In this document: in pieces, positions 11,845 through 22,819 of the stretch
How the letters are laid out: each line of letters begins with the position of its first letter
Position numbering within the stretch: position 1 is the first letter of the stretch
NCBI GenBank assembly: GCA_948146395.1
Contig: OX411543.1
Span: 59,635,689 to 59,699,688 of the forward strand
DNA from: Fragum whitleyi
Taxonomy: Eukaryota; Mollusca; Bivalvia; Cardiida; Cardiidae
Reading direction: 5' to 3'
DNA length: 64,000 nt
The notes under the pieces: model-generated
Told to the model about the DNA's origin: nothing
What the model saw: the letters and a program-made list of their open reading frames with translations, nothing else
The model's database searches: none
Position numbers and translations under genes: made by a program

Positions 11845-12101
11845 CACAAGAGCACCGCCTATGGTTGCTAACGCTAGGATACAGGTGCTGAATAATACAA
11901 AAAAATCTTTACCAACAAAAGTCAGGGTTTTTACTCATACAAAAAACTTTTCAGAGCTTTCACTCTTGAAAGTTCTAAAAGGTTTAGGTCTGTCACGCTA
12001 ACGCAATCCGAAATGCTAACGCCAACACCAATACCAACACAAACGAGACCAAGGTGATGGCTATTCCTCTTGTTTTTTCCCTAAAACAGTCGAGCTAACA
12101 G
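11845..12101 (+). repeat. Dispersed repeat (CCAACG / GTCGAGCT type), uninterrupted copy
   Basis: ACAAGAGCACCGCCTATGG, GCTAACGCTAGGATACAGGTGCTGAATAATAC, CGCTAACGCCAACACCAATACC, AAGGTGATGGCTATTCCTC and AACAGTCGAGCTAA occur in order. This is the reference for the interrupted copy at 527-2170. Confidence 0.65.
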
Positions 12102-12152
12102 CAAAAGACTGTCATAACAGTCATAATATTTCGCATTTTCAAAGAAGGACTG

Positions 12153-12588
12153 CATGTAACAACATCGTGAAATTAACAAGCTTAATGATTTTCGAATAAG
12201 TTTGGAATAAATTTGAATGAGTGTGTTGAGCGAATTTTAATTGAAATTAGAGGGAAGTAATCCAATAACGCTAATTTTGTTCAGGATTAACAAAATTGGC
12301 GGTATTCATTACCTCCCTTTCATAAAATATGCATAAAAGTTCTATAAATAGCCTCCCATTTATTCAAGAACCAGTCAGAAGCTTCGAAATTCTATTGGGT
12401 CGGTGAAATCGCGATTTTTTTCTATTTATACGTATTTTGAATGTAGTTATTAATTGAATATTTCTAGTCATTTTGAGCTTTTTTGATCGATTTGAGCGAG
12501 TGTTTCGAATGAATGAACGGAGCGCTGAGTAAGTGATTAAGAATGGTTTTGATTTAGATGAATGTCAATTTCAGGATTTCACTAACTG
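12153..12588 (-). mobile_element. P436-A copy, minus orientation
   Basis: The left end is slightly diverged (CATGTAACAACATCGTGAAATT) and the right end is GGATTTCACTAACTG followed by TA. The hairpin at about 12250-12316 reads GGGAAGTAATCC to ATTACCTCCC with one indel-like change at the tip. Confidence 0.88.
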
Positions 12589-13732
12589 TAATACCCGTGT
12601 ATATAGTTTTCTTACGTGAAAGAAAGGTTCGAGAGTTAAATGTAAAATTTCAAAAGTGCTCAATATCTCGACAGGTGCAGACATGATTATTTCATATCAG
12701 ACAGTTCATGCAAAGATGCAAGACTTGTACGGACGGCAAACTTATACTCCCGAATGACTGACGGTTCTTAGGTATCCATTTCATGTTTCAAAAAGCTTAC
12801 CTGAATGAATATTTGACTTAACAGAGAAAAAAAGTAAACGTAAAGGAAAAGAAAAGTACAATTTTGTACATTAATTATCCTATACTTCTTTTCTCATCTT
12901 ATAAAATTTCCCCCGAAGTATGGAAAATTAAAAAAAATAAAACTTCTGTAAGCTAGTCAATAAAATCTATTCAAGAACAGTTTATCTGTATAATATATTA
13001 GGGGGGTTAAGTTATACTCCGATTGGCGACAACCTTGTATTAGGTTTGGCAGCGGGGGAGGGTAATTTGGCAAGAAAATTAATATATTTCCGACTCGTCA
13101 GTGATCGTTATGTTGGGAACTCGAAAAATGTGCATCCCTGCAATTTGTTATTTAAGTGAGATAAAAAAAAAAAATATGCATCAAGTCAAAATTAGTTTAA
13201 TCCAATACGTAATACTGTACAAATAGATTTTCATATGATAACATGAAATTCTTTATTAGTTCTATCATTTCCAATGGTTTCTACGGCCTTTCCGGTATAA
13301 ATTCTAAAGTTTCCTTCATGCGCCTCAACATAGACAAAATTCTAACCGGTAATGGCAGCCATAGCACGACCCCTAGATTATACACAAAATGATAAAGATA
13401 AAAGCATGTCAATTAATGACATACAAATGATAAATTATATAAAAAAATAACCACCCTAAATAATATTTACTAATCTGTCCATTTAGAGTCCTACTTTTCT
13501 AGTAGGTTCAGCCAAGAACCGCTTCCGTAACATAACCTTATGATCACAAACTGAAGTAGTGAGACCTAAAAACGAACTCTTACGTCCCACATGTTTACGT
13601 CCATTTGTGGCGCGTTAGGGCATATTGGTAGTTTTAAGGAATTCGGTGTATACCAAGGCCTTAATCAGACTAAAGATGGATATTTAGTTTAACACTTTTA
13701 AGTATGGTTAATTCGTAATACGGTTTCTTACC
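12589..13732. other. No gene or recognised repeat
   Basis: AT-rich, with an A run near 13162. No open frame of interest and no repeat shared with the rest of the window was noticed. Confidence 0.45.
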
Positions 13733-13935
13733 TTGGTATATGACGATTTATTCCCGGCAGAAAAAAAAACATGCCAACCCTTGCCTACGACTCGGGTGAC
13801 ATCAGCCAGGAATAAATCCTGAGTGCAAACAGTTTTCCATTTATACCTCGCTTTGCACGTGTACTTTCGTGGTAAAATTGGAAAACTGTTTGCACCGTTG
13901 TGTCATCCTGAACGCAGTGCAGCGTTGTTTTCACG
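13733..13935. repeat. Palindromic repeat: GGTATATGACGATTTATTCCC half plus GCAAACAGTT hairpin
   Basis: The segment TTGGTATATGACGATTTATTCCCGGC followed by CCAGGAATAAATCC resembles the hairpin element at 57408-57557. It is followed by a second hairpin, GTGCAAACAGTTTTCCA to TGGAAAACTGTTTGCAC, enclosing TATACCTCGCTTTGCACGTG. The inner core matches those at 17880-18045 and 40010-40170. Likely a composite of two MITE relics. Confidence 0.6.
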
Positions 13936-15337
13936 CAATCAGCGTATACGTAAGGAATTCAAAACGTTCGTGCACGTTGATAAGCGTATGCCATCGTCAC
14001 TAATGTTAATTGTCGTATAAGTAGCATATGCAAGCGAACGAGAAACGTAGGGAGTATGTTTGTAAGCGCATCAATTACATTTACAATGCTCATTAATGGC
14101 GACCGTATATTTTATAATGACTCAGCCAATCCCGATTCCATCGGTCTAGAAGAAAATATCGAGCTGACAGAATTCCAAGAAAAAAGTTTACAGTGAAGGA
14201 AAATAGGAAAGAAAACTCTAGTCGCTGAAATGACAAGAAAGGTTAAAATAGTAATTGAAAACATGCTCAAATAAAAGGGATGTAAACACTTTAGTTGTGC
14301 GTCGCTTACTAATAGAAAATGTTATTATTGATTTAGTAAATTAGCTATACAAGTTGGACAAAATCCTTCCAAACACAAGTTTTTGTTACAGAAATAGCCA
14401 ATCCATACATGGCATATTTAAAGGCCCCTTTGTGAAAAACATTCATAAGACAAAAACCTTATCATAAAGATGTTGACAAATACAAGTAAAACATGTACCT
14501 TCTGAATAGAATATATTGAATCATGCTCAGCATAAGGTTTTGATACTCAGACAAATACAGTTCCTTTTTTAAGGCGGGTGTTTGAAAATGACAATAACTC
14601 GAAAACCAATTATCTACTTATAAAATAAATAAGACATTCCGTCTTGTAAGTCTTTGTCAACTTTGAGTAAGTCAAAGATTTCTTGTACCAAATTTACTTT
14701 TTAGTAAAAATAATAAAGAATAAATCTTAAAAAACTTACAGTGTTTCATGGTTATAGTTTAAGGATGATTTTAGCCATCGTATTTCAAGCGTACTTCACT
14801 TCTCGGTAGTGTACCTCGGTCGTCACTCTAGCGTATTGACTTGGTGCGTTGCGTACCATAAGCATAATTACTATACACGCGCAACGCTGAAATCTTTTTC
14901 AAGAACACATTAAGAATATTTTACTGCCCTCTGTGTGTAAGAGCGTTTACCGACGTCTACATGTAACCGTGTACTTGGAAAGTTATTACAAACGGACACG
15001 TAGCGTTCACAAACATAAGTGCATATGGCTCTAGTGTAGCAGTCCCATTTAACTTACTAAAGAAGCCATCACCACCCACCCCCTTAAAAATAGGTTAAAA
15101 AGAAACTTTAGAATACGAACAACTTCGTATACTTAAGCTTTATATAAGCTCTCTATTAATGTTATGCTCGTGGTAGGTCAAATAAAAAAAGTCTTGTTAG
15201 TTATGTATATTCAAACTTGGGAACACGTGCCTTCTAGACATCATTTTCTTCGTTTGTGGAAAGCAAACATCGCAAAACTCTCATTCCGATGCTTCAGATA
15301 AAATCATTCACGAAACTTTAAAAAAATGAGTCCTGCT
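13936..15337. other. No gene or recognised repeat
   Basis: AT-rich sequence with several short A/T runs. No supported open frame, RNA gene or shared repeat. Confidence 0.45.
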
Positions 15338-16118
15338 TTGCTCTTTTACAAACTTTGTAAACGTGAAAAGCGGGTATTATTTCTAAACGTTCGTAAACTG
15401 TTTTCTCGACTGACAGCGGAGGGGTTCATTGTGGCATTTACATACAAACAAACATTCACACGAGGAATCAAGAAACGAACTTTTTTCCTGATACTTTGGA
15501 GTGTTGCGTTTGTAAAGCGGGTATTATTTTTAACATTCGTAAACTTTTTTCTCGACTGACCGCGGAGGAGTTCATTGTGGCATTTACATACAAACAAACA
15601 TTCACACGAGGTCATTGATCAAGAAACAAACCTTTCCCTGGTTCTCTGGAGTGTTGCGTTTGTAAAGCGGGTATTATTTTTAACATTCGTAAACTTTTTT
15701 CTCGAATGACCACGGAGGGGTTCATTGTGGCATTTACATACAAACAAATCATTCACACGAGGTCATTGATCAAGAACCGAACCTTTTCCTGGTACTCTTG
15801 AGTGTTGCGTTTGTAAAGTGGGTATTATTTCTTAACATTCGTAAACTTTTTTTCTCGAATGACCACGGAGGGGTTCATTGTGGCATTTACATACAAACAA
15901 ATCATTCACACCAGGTCATTGATCAAGAAACGAACCTTTTCCTGGTACTCTTGAGTGTTGCGTTTGTAAAGCGGGTATTATTTCTTAACATTCGTAAACT
16001 TTTTTTCTCGACTGACCGCGGAGGGGTTCATTGTGGCATTTACATACAAACAAATCATTCACACGAGGTCATTGATCAAGAAACGAACCTTTTTCCTGAT
16101 ACTCTGGAGTGTTGCGTG
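15338..16118 (+). repeat. Tandem array, five units of 150-155 bp
   Basis: Units begin GGAGTGTTGCGTTTGTAAAG and contain GCGGGTATTATTT, ACATTCGTAAAC, TTTCTCGACTGACCGCGGAGG, TTCATTGTGGCATTTACATAC and TCATTGATCAAGAAAC. Unit starts are near 15498, 15648, 15799, 15952 and 16106 (partial). The first unit (from about 15338) is more diverged. Units are about 90% alike. Several frames of 73-115 codons across it arise from the repeat. Confidence 0.92.
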
Positions 16119-16404
16119 TCTTTCCTAATTACCCCACGTTTATAGTATCGACAACTCGATTCTTCTATGTGTCTTATTTTCGGTGATATATTCATTCTGA
16201 TTTTGGATTTGATTTTGCTTTCTGAAGCCTCGGGTATACTTTTTTTCAAACAACAATTTTCATAATCCGGTCTTTCAAATTTGTTTTCACTTATCAAATC
16301 GAGTTAATTATACTGGAAAAGATACTTACTCTAAATTATTGATATCGGAATATCGGCGCGTTGTTTATTTTTCTGTGAACCTCTTTCTTGTTGATTGCTA
16401 AGAC

Positions 16405-16515
16405 TTTTCTAGACCAGCAATTTTAAGTGAGGAATCTGAGATCAATTCTACATTGAAAGTGATAGGAGGTAACGGTTTTTCGAACCTCAATCTTTCTTGC
16501 GGATCCATAATATGA
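16405..16515 (+). repeat. Dispersed 110 bp repeat shared with 51775-51890
   Basis: GCAATTTTAAGTGAG, AGATCAATTCTACATTGAAAGTGATAGGAGGTAACGG and CCTCAATCTTTCTTGCGGA match the 51775-51890 copy in order, at about 80% identity. The class is unknown. Confidence 0.7.
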
Positions 16516-16518
16516 TAT

Positions 16519-17335
16519 CGCTAATTTCGTTCAACACGAACAAAAAGTTCTAGGGGTTTTTATAAGTCCACCCACCCTTCCTTTAATTTGCTCCGAAGTG
16601 ACAAAAAGTATTTTTAACTATACACCTCTTTCCGTGCATTCAGCGTTTTCACAAAATAGTTTGTTTCAATTTTCGAGTGATTACCAAAGTGAGTATTTAT
16701 ACATAAATTTCAGAAAACTTAATCAGAAGTATTTTTTCTCATTTTTAGCTGTTTAATTTACATGAATGTCAAGAAAAAAATCCAATATTTTATTAACGAA
16801 TTTTTTTTTACATGTGATTATTAAACGATGGTTAGGACAAAGATTTGCTTCAGGGTCTTTTGAGGTTCGGATATGACACATTGTAGCGTCGTTGTTTGAC
16901 AGCTTCACTTCGTCTGTTTTTATACAGGTGTTTAATAAAACAGCGGGTACCCGGTTAGGTGGTTCAATGGTCCCTAATTAAGATTTTAACCTAGGTAGCT
17001 GTCTTTTGAAATTACATTACGCTGGAAAGCCACCAAATCTTGTTAAAAATGAAATACTCTCAGTTTTTCTGGGTTTTTTTTCCAACGTTATTTTTATTTT
17101 TACAATCCCGACATAGATTTGTAGATTGAGAGAACATTTGTCTTTGAGCTTTAACCCCAATCCCATTGTATGGCTACCAGAAAATTAACTTAGTTCGAAA
17201 AGTCTCGGATCTATTCAGCCTATGAAAAACGAAAAGTCTGACAAGGTTCGACACTTTCCACACAAGCTATTCGTCCCTTTTTTCCCGCATCTCACCCAAA
17301 CCCTTCAAAAATGTTCCGAAATAACTAAATAGGGT
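16519..17335. other. No gene; short P436-like hairpin echo
   Basis: The stretch GATATCGCTAATTTCGTTCAACACGAAC at 16514-16541 resembles the tip of the P436 hairpin, but no flanking P436 sequence was recognised. Nothing else is supported. Confidence 0.4.
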
Positions 17336-17465
17336 AACATCAACAACTGCGTTCACAGTAAATATATAAAGAAACAAAACGCGATTTCATTGAAATTGTA
17401 AGCGTCAGGTTGGTTCTTGAAGAAAAGGGGAAGCTATTAATAGAACTTATACTGTATGCCTGCAA
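17336..17465 (+). mobile_element. P436-A internal fragment
   Basis: ATCAACAACTGCGTTCA, CGCGATTTCATTGAAATTGTAAGCGTCAGGTTGGTTCTTGAAGAAAAGGGGAAGCTATTAATAGAACTTATA aligns to the middle of P436-A between the left subterminal region and the hairpin. Both ends and the hairpin are missing. Confidence 0.7.
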
Positions 17466-17879
17466 GTCGTTGATATTAGAATATGACATTGGCCTTTGAT
17501 TAAAATTCCATAAAACACCTCTAAAGCTAAAGATCAACAGCTGTATAAGCATTTAAAGTGACAATTTAAAATCGATTAATAAATGTAGAAGTTGTGCGAA
17601 AGAAAAGAAAAAAAATACATTGACCTTGAATATAACCTTGATTTTTACGCACACAATAAATCTTAAAATTACAATTTAACTTACAAAATTTGGGCGGAAA
17701 CTATTGTGAGACTTTCGTTAATTTTTCTATGAATGTTGGTGCCTTGGTCCAGATAAATCAGGAGGAACGTACTTACGCATTTCCGCACTACCACACCTAC
17801 GCTCAAACACGGAGGTATGAGTTCTTAATTTTTTCTCACTGCAAGCAGGTTTGACCTAAGTTTAATGTTATTCTTTTTT
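17466..17879. other. No gene or recognised repeat
   Basis: AT-rich sequence with no supported feature. Confidence 0.4.
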
Positions 17880-18045
17880 GGATACTAGTCGTGCGTTTAG
17901 AACGACAAAATAATGTAAACTGTTTGCAATGTATACATCGCTTTGCACGCGCACTCGCGTGCAAGGAGGGGTATAACTTGCAAACAGTTGTAACGTGTTT
18001 TTTAAACCCTGATCGAAGGGTAGACATATTAACATTATGAATGAG
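17880..18045. repeat. Hairpin repeat with AACTGTTTGCAA stem
   Basis: GTAAACTGTTTGCAATGTATACATCGCTTTGCACGCG is followed by CGCGTGCAAGGAGGGGTATAACTTGCAAACAGTTGTAAC, forming an imperfect hairpin of about 80 bp. Related cores occur at 13822-13890, 40040-40130 and 52180-52210. Confidence 0.65.
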
Positions 18046-18366
18046 TGTTTAAAGTCCCGGACCTACTATAAAAGCGTTTCGGGTCGACCGTAAGGTCAAT
18101 GGATAGAGTTACGACAAATCAAATAGAAGCCCATGGTCAGATCGGTATAACTATAATTAATCGCAAACAAAACGTTTTTATTTGTACATACGATTTTCTT
18201 TGTTAACTTTCAACCGATTTTAGAGATTTCCGCCAGTAGGTCGTGTTTTAAAATGGGAAATGTAAACAAAGTGTAAAGCACTTATGGTTTGCCATTTAAT
18301 TTTCTATGGCTACTTGAGTCTAAAATCTTGAAGTATGGACTTATTCTTATTATTCATGACTAAAAT
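18046..18366. other. No gene or recognised repeat
   Basis: No supported feature. Confidence 0.4.
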
Positions 18367-18367
18367 A

Positions 18368-18795
18368 TGATAATATCGTGAAATTGAAATTCATCTCAAT
18401 CAAAAGCTTTCTAAATCGCTCACTCAGCGCTACGTTCAATTATAACAAAGACTCGCTTAAACCATTCAAAAACGCTAAAAAATACCTACAAAAGGATCAG
18501 ATCAACAACTACATGCAAAATAAATTTTGATAGAAAAAAAATCGCGATTTCATTGACATTATTGAAAAGCGTCTGATTGTTTCTAGAAGATATAGGAAGC
18601 TACTTATAGAACTTGTACATATTTTGTTCTAAAGGAAGGTAATCAATATCGCTAATTTGTTCATCCTGAACAAAATTAGCGATATTTCTGACATTCCTTT
18701 AGTTTCACTCAAAACTCACACACCGCACTCATTTAATTTTATCCAAAATCATTCTTAAACCATTCACATTGTCAATTTCACGATGCTGTCAACTG
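18368..18795 (+). mobile_element. P436-A copy, plus orientation
   Basis: The left end is shortened (AATATCGTGAAATTGA) and the right end is TTTCACGATGCTGTCAACTG. The hairpin at about 18631-18697 is well paired around the tip TTGTTCATCCTGAACAA. The left interior carries a CAAAAGGATCAGATCAACAACT variant also seen at 30407. Confidence 0.87.
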
Positions 18796-18799
18796 CATA

Positions 18800-19330
18800 C
18801 ATGCATTCATAGTAATGCTATAATATCCAAAAATAGTAAAAAAAATGGTAACATACTCTTGTAATCTTTTTCACTTTTTTTGGCTGTTTTTTTAACAAAA
18901 AAAAGACAAAAATCATAATTGTGGATGTACATTTATATATCAGAACTTTTCCCCTTCTGGTATCACAGGCATTTTTTAATATATCGTGAAACCTAAAAAC
19001 TATACATGGCCCGTCTATATGAAATATAAGACCTCTTATTATATAACTATAAAGATGGACCATTATTTTTTAAGTTTCGCCATATCAAACAATTGCCTGT
19101 GTCTAGTATGTCAAGCAAATATTGTTAACATTCATATCGCCTTAAATAAAGAAATGGTAGAGAAATAGCATTTTTCACTGTCACTATGCAGCCTGTTTTG
19201 ACCTGATATCACCAATCTGATAAAATAACATGATATCAGGCAGTCTGTTTTTAGAAATAAAATGCATACACTTTCACCTGAATTTCTTTGATTTTTAAGA
19301 GTTTATTACAATCAAGCGCAAAAAGGTTGC
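18800..19330. other. No gene or recognised repeat
   Basis: AT-rich. Overlapping frames of 60-81 codons on the two strands have no features. Confidence 0.4.
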
Positions 19331-19496
19331 ATGATAAATAGAATAACATGTCAGTGTCTTAAAATATCAATGTTATCTGGTCTCGGCAGTGAGAAAGTCC
19401 CATGCCTCGGCAAAGCCTCGTCATGATTAAATTCTTCAGACGTGGACCAGGTAACATTGATATTTAAAGACACTAACATGTTATTCTCTATTCATC
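19331..19496. repeat. Hairpin element of about 165 bp with CTCGG core
   Basis: The left arm GAATAACATGTCAGTGTCTT continuing to ATCAATGTTATCTGGTC pairs with GACCAGGTAACATTGAT continuing to AAGACACTAACATGTTATTC. The stem is about 45 bp. The loop contains CCTCGGCAAAGCCTCG, recalling the CTCGGCAGAGCCTCG centre of the 21755-22078 element. Non-coding palindromic MITE. Confidence 0.75.
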
Positions 19497-19611
19497 TGAA
19501 CGTTCCATGATGTCATTAGATGGCAAGTATTTGAAAGCCTCCGGTTGGTTATTGAGGACACAAAAAAATATTTGAAGTACAGGAAAGACATTTTATCAGA
19601 AGGCGGTGAAC

Positions 19612-20030
19612 GGCTAACAACACCGTATAATTAACAAGGAGGATGACTTTGGAATGATTTTGGAATGAAATTTGATGAGTGCAATGAGAGAGTTTTGAGT
19701 GAAATTAATGGGAGGCAGTCCAATATCGCTAATTTTGTTCCAGATGCACAAAATTTGCGATATTGATAACCTCCCTTTAATAAAAGATGCATACAAGTTC
19801 TGTCTATAGCTTCATTTTTTTTCAAGAACCATCATACGCTTTCAATTTCAATTCTGTCATTGAAATGAGGATTTTTTTTCTATCTGTAACTATTTTTATG
19901 CTTTAAGTCATATTGGAGCGTTTTTGAATGGTTAGAGTGAGTCTTTAGATTCAACGAAAAGATAGCTGGGTGTTCAATTAAGAAAGGTTTTGATTGAGAT
20001 GAATGTCATTTTCATGCTGTAACTAAATGT
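19612..20030 (-). mobile_element. P436-A copy, minus orientation, diverged
   Basis: Ends are weak (GGCTAACAACACCGT at the left, CATGCTGTAACTAAATGTA at the right). The body is clear: GGAATGATTTTGGAATGAAA, the hairpin GGGAGGCAGTCCAATATCGC to GCGATATTGATAACCTCCC, and TTTTGATTGAGATGAATGTC. It is one of the older A copies. Confidence 0.82.
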
Positions 20031-20224
20031 AACAGGTTATCGCCCATTACGGCGATATTCCCTTTCCCTTTCTTACCCATCATACTTATTCAATTTAATT
20101 TCTGAATCGTCCATCTTCTTAATTTAATGGTCCAGTTCAACTGCCAAACTGACACAGAACGTACGCAATACGGAAACGACGGGGGAGCAAAATTTCCAAC
20201 CTTACTCATGCGATTTGCCTTTAA

Positions 20225-20445
20225 CCCTTTTCTGTTTAATCTCTGCTTTTTACGTGCCTGTTATTTTATGATTGAGAAAACAGTGTGAAAAAAGAAGAAA
20301 TTGCTTCTGAATAGCAATTTCTTCTTTTTCCACACTATTTTCTACCCTACTGAATGGTTATTTTTCAAATTAAATCCACTTTAAATTTTCGTCTGCAAAA
20401 CCTTTGAATTTGGACAGGTCCAAAATTTTGTAAAACAGGAAAGGG
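20225..20445. mobile_element. TTAA-flanked 221 bp element with a strong internal hairpin
   Basis: TTAA then CCCTTTTCTGTTT at the left, and AAACAGGAAAGGG then TTAA at the right. Inside, GAAAACAGTGTG with AAGAAGAAATTGC pairs with GCAATTTCTTCTT and CACACTATTTTC (about 20277-20344). TTAA plus CCCTTT-type ends fits a piggyBac-mobilised MITE. A probable shortened relative lies at 7295-7404. Confidence 0.7.
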
Positions 20446-20510
20446 TTAACAGTGTTCTTAACTGTATCACATGTTGAGACATGAACTCCTTACAATCACG
20501 TGCGCCTTGA

Positions 20511-21144
20511 TAGACCACCTTACCTATTAGATCAGTCTATTCGAAAAGTTTAATGAAATGGACATTTTTATCGATATTTAATCGCATCTTAACTGCGCCA
20601 CTAACATATAGACCGCCTTACCTATTACAGCTAGTTACATCGTGAAATTGACATTCACCTCAATCAAAACCATTTTAAATCGCTCACTCAGCGCTCCATT
20701 CACTCATTCCAAACGCTCACTCAATCCATTCAAAAAAGTTCAAACCCATTGAAAAATATATAATCAACAACGTCATTCAAAATAAATTTTGATAGAGAAA
20801 AATCGCGATTTCACTGACATAATTCAAATTGTTAGCGTCTCATAGGTTTTTAAAGAAAAAAAGCTATTATATAGAACTTGTATGCATATTTTATTTAAGG
20901 GAGGTAATCAATACCGCTAATTTTGTTCATCCTGAACAAACTTTGCGATATAGTATTACCTCCCATGAAACACACTCAAAACTCGCTCCACACACTCATT
21001 CAATTTCATTCCAAAACCATTCTAATAGCATTCACCTTGTCAATTTTACGATGTTGTTAACTGTAGATCAGTCTATTCGAAAAGTTTAATAAAAGGGACA
21101 TTTTTATCGATATTTAATCGCATCTTAACTGCGCCATTAACATG
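20511..21144 (+). repeat. 98 bp tandem duplication, second unit split by P436
   Basis: Unit 1 is 20511-20608. Unit 2 starts at 20609, is interrupted after CCTATTA (20627) by the P436 copy, and resumes at GATCAGTCTATTCG (21066) to about 21144. Shared landmarks are TAGACCRCCTTACCTATTA, GATCAGTCTATTCGAAAAG, ATTTTTATCGATATTTAATC and GCATCTTAACTGCGCCA. Unit 1 is the intact empty site. Confidence 0.92.
20628..21063 (+). mobile_element. P436-A full-length reference copy (436 bp)
   Basis: Starts CAGCTAGTTACATCGTG and ends CGATGTTGTTAACTG, flanked by TA on each side. Left subterminal block: CTCACTCAGCGCTCCATTC and CTCACTCAATCCATTC. Interior: ATAATCAACAACGTCATTC, AATCGCGATTTCACTGACAT. Hairpin about 20898-20968. 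Right block: ACTCGCTCCACACACTCATTC. The neighbouring empty site shows exactly which bases were inserted. No coding capacity, so it would depend on a transposase supplied elsewhere. Confidence 0.96.
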
Positions 21145-21754
21145 TTAAGTCTCCATTTAATCGCTTCTTGATGTTGTGTTGACATAAATTAACTTACAAT
21201 TATGGTCGTATTAAGAATTGATACCGGGTGACTTTTATTTATAATAGAATGTTTAAACTTCCGAACGTTGAAAAAAATGTGAATACAAAATCCTTTCCTA
21301 TTATCTTCTTGTACGAGTGACCAGTTAAAGCCCTTTTTCTGAGTTATTATTGAACTAACGGGACAAGGCTTAGCTGTGACGTCATGAGACTACTTTACGT
21401 TTTAATACATTGGATTCTTTTAAAAGTTTATCAGCAATAACATGTATTGTTAACATTTGTTTATAACTGTATCGTAAATTAAAACGGATTAACGTTCTTA
21501 GCATAAGTAAACACACTTTATTGATGAGTTACCAAAGCCTCGGATTTTTTTTAAAGCTGAAGCTACGAGGTTTTATCAGTCCTACGAAAATTTAACAATT
21601 CAATGTAGAGACAACTACTCCTATATCATCTTAAATAGACTACATAAATATCCCCGTTAGTAGGGTTTTCATACACGGTTGCAGTAAATACATGAAACAA
21701 TGGACCAACTTATTTCTCGTCCGCTTTCGGGTCGGGTGTAGACTGGTTTCACTG
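21145..21754. other. No gene or recognised repeat
   Basis: No supported feature. Confidence 0.4.
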
Positions 21755-22078
21755 TCGAATATCAGAATAGCCTGTTCTCATAACATCCCGTATGATATTT
21801 TTTATGATATCACATAGTCATTTTTAGAACAATGATATAATGCGGTTATTTTTAGTAACTTGCATTTCTGTTAAAAAAAAATCGACGAAAAGTGGACAAA
21901 AAGAGGTTATAAGATGAATATAATACGTACTTAGTGTCTTGTATTAAAAAAATATCTAACTCGGTTGTGAGAATTGATAGTTGTCTCGGCAGAGCCTCGA
22001 CAATTTTCAATTCTCCCAACCTCGTTAGATATTTTTTTTTCATATAACACACTAAGTACGTATTATATATATATATTA
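21755..22078. repeat. Hairpin element with CTCGGCAGAGCCTCG centre
   Basis: ATAATACGTACTTAGTGT, then AAAAATATCTAACTCGGTTG and GAGAATTGATAGTTGTC, pairs with GACAATTTTCAATTCTC, CAACCTCGTTAGATATTTTT and ACACTAAGTACGTATTAT. The arms are about 70 bp and the loop is TCGGCAGAGCCTC. The left flank (from about 21755) matches the fragment at 240-478. Non-coding palindromic element. Confidence 0.78.
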
Positions 22079-22815
22079 TCTGTTTGAAATACTAAATTTT
22101 ATTATTTTGAGTTTTTGACAGCTACATTGTATCATTTGCCAATGTCTTATTCGAAGTCGGGTTTAAACAATTTGTGTTTATCCATAGAATTGAAGGGTCG
22201 AAAAAGAAACAAGCTTTTTAGCATTTAACTGATTTGAGAAGAAACGCGCAAAAAGTCTAACGTTAAAATTTAATCTAATAAGAAAAAATCGAATACAGAA
22301 GCAATCTCATTTTCCCGATGAAGTTAAACAGGATCTACAGACGCTTGAAATCGAAACTTAATTTCGGGGACGCTTGAATACGACAATCTTCATCAACGGT
22401 TTAATTTTATCTCACGACACTTTTTAAGAGATTTTTATGATTTCAAAAAGGATAAGAAAAAATGTTTGTTTGTTTTGGAGACTAATCAACAGGTCATTTT
22501 TATTTTGTTTATGAAGTGGATTTCCAATTTAAAAAAGAAACAAAAAAAAATAGTAAAAAATAAACACCAAAATCAAAGACATAAAATTTTAAATAATGTA
22601 AGACTAGTAGTAATAATCATTCTTTATGCGTTTGAATTACGCATGCTTTATTCCAAACTACCAACTAAGCTGGCAATGTTCTGTATACATGCAAATATCG
22701 ATTGACAAATTCCAGATTTATCTACATGTTAAATCAGACTATTTATTGACTTTTGAAAATAAAGATTTGTCTTCTTTTAGAAAAGAGAATTACTTTGTCT
22801 AGTAAAGCATTTTAG
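22079..22815. other. No supported gene
   Basis: AT-rich. A 79-codon frame at 22466-22705 is lysine- and asparagine-rich by composition and has no domain. Confidence 0.4.
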
Positions 22816-22819
22816 TTAA

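Noticed and set aside
15326..16145. Open frames of 77-115 codons with repeated motifs
   Set aside because: The repetition reflects the 152 bp tandem array, not a repeat protein. Frames change between units.
20277..20344. Rho-independent terminator-like hairpin
   Set aside because: It is the internal hairpin of a TTAA-flanked MITE in a eukaryotic genome.
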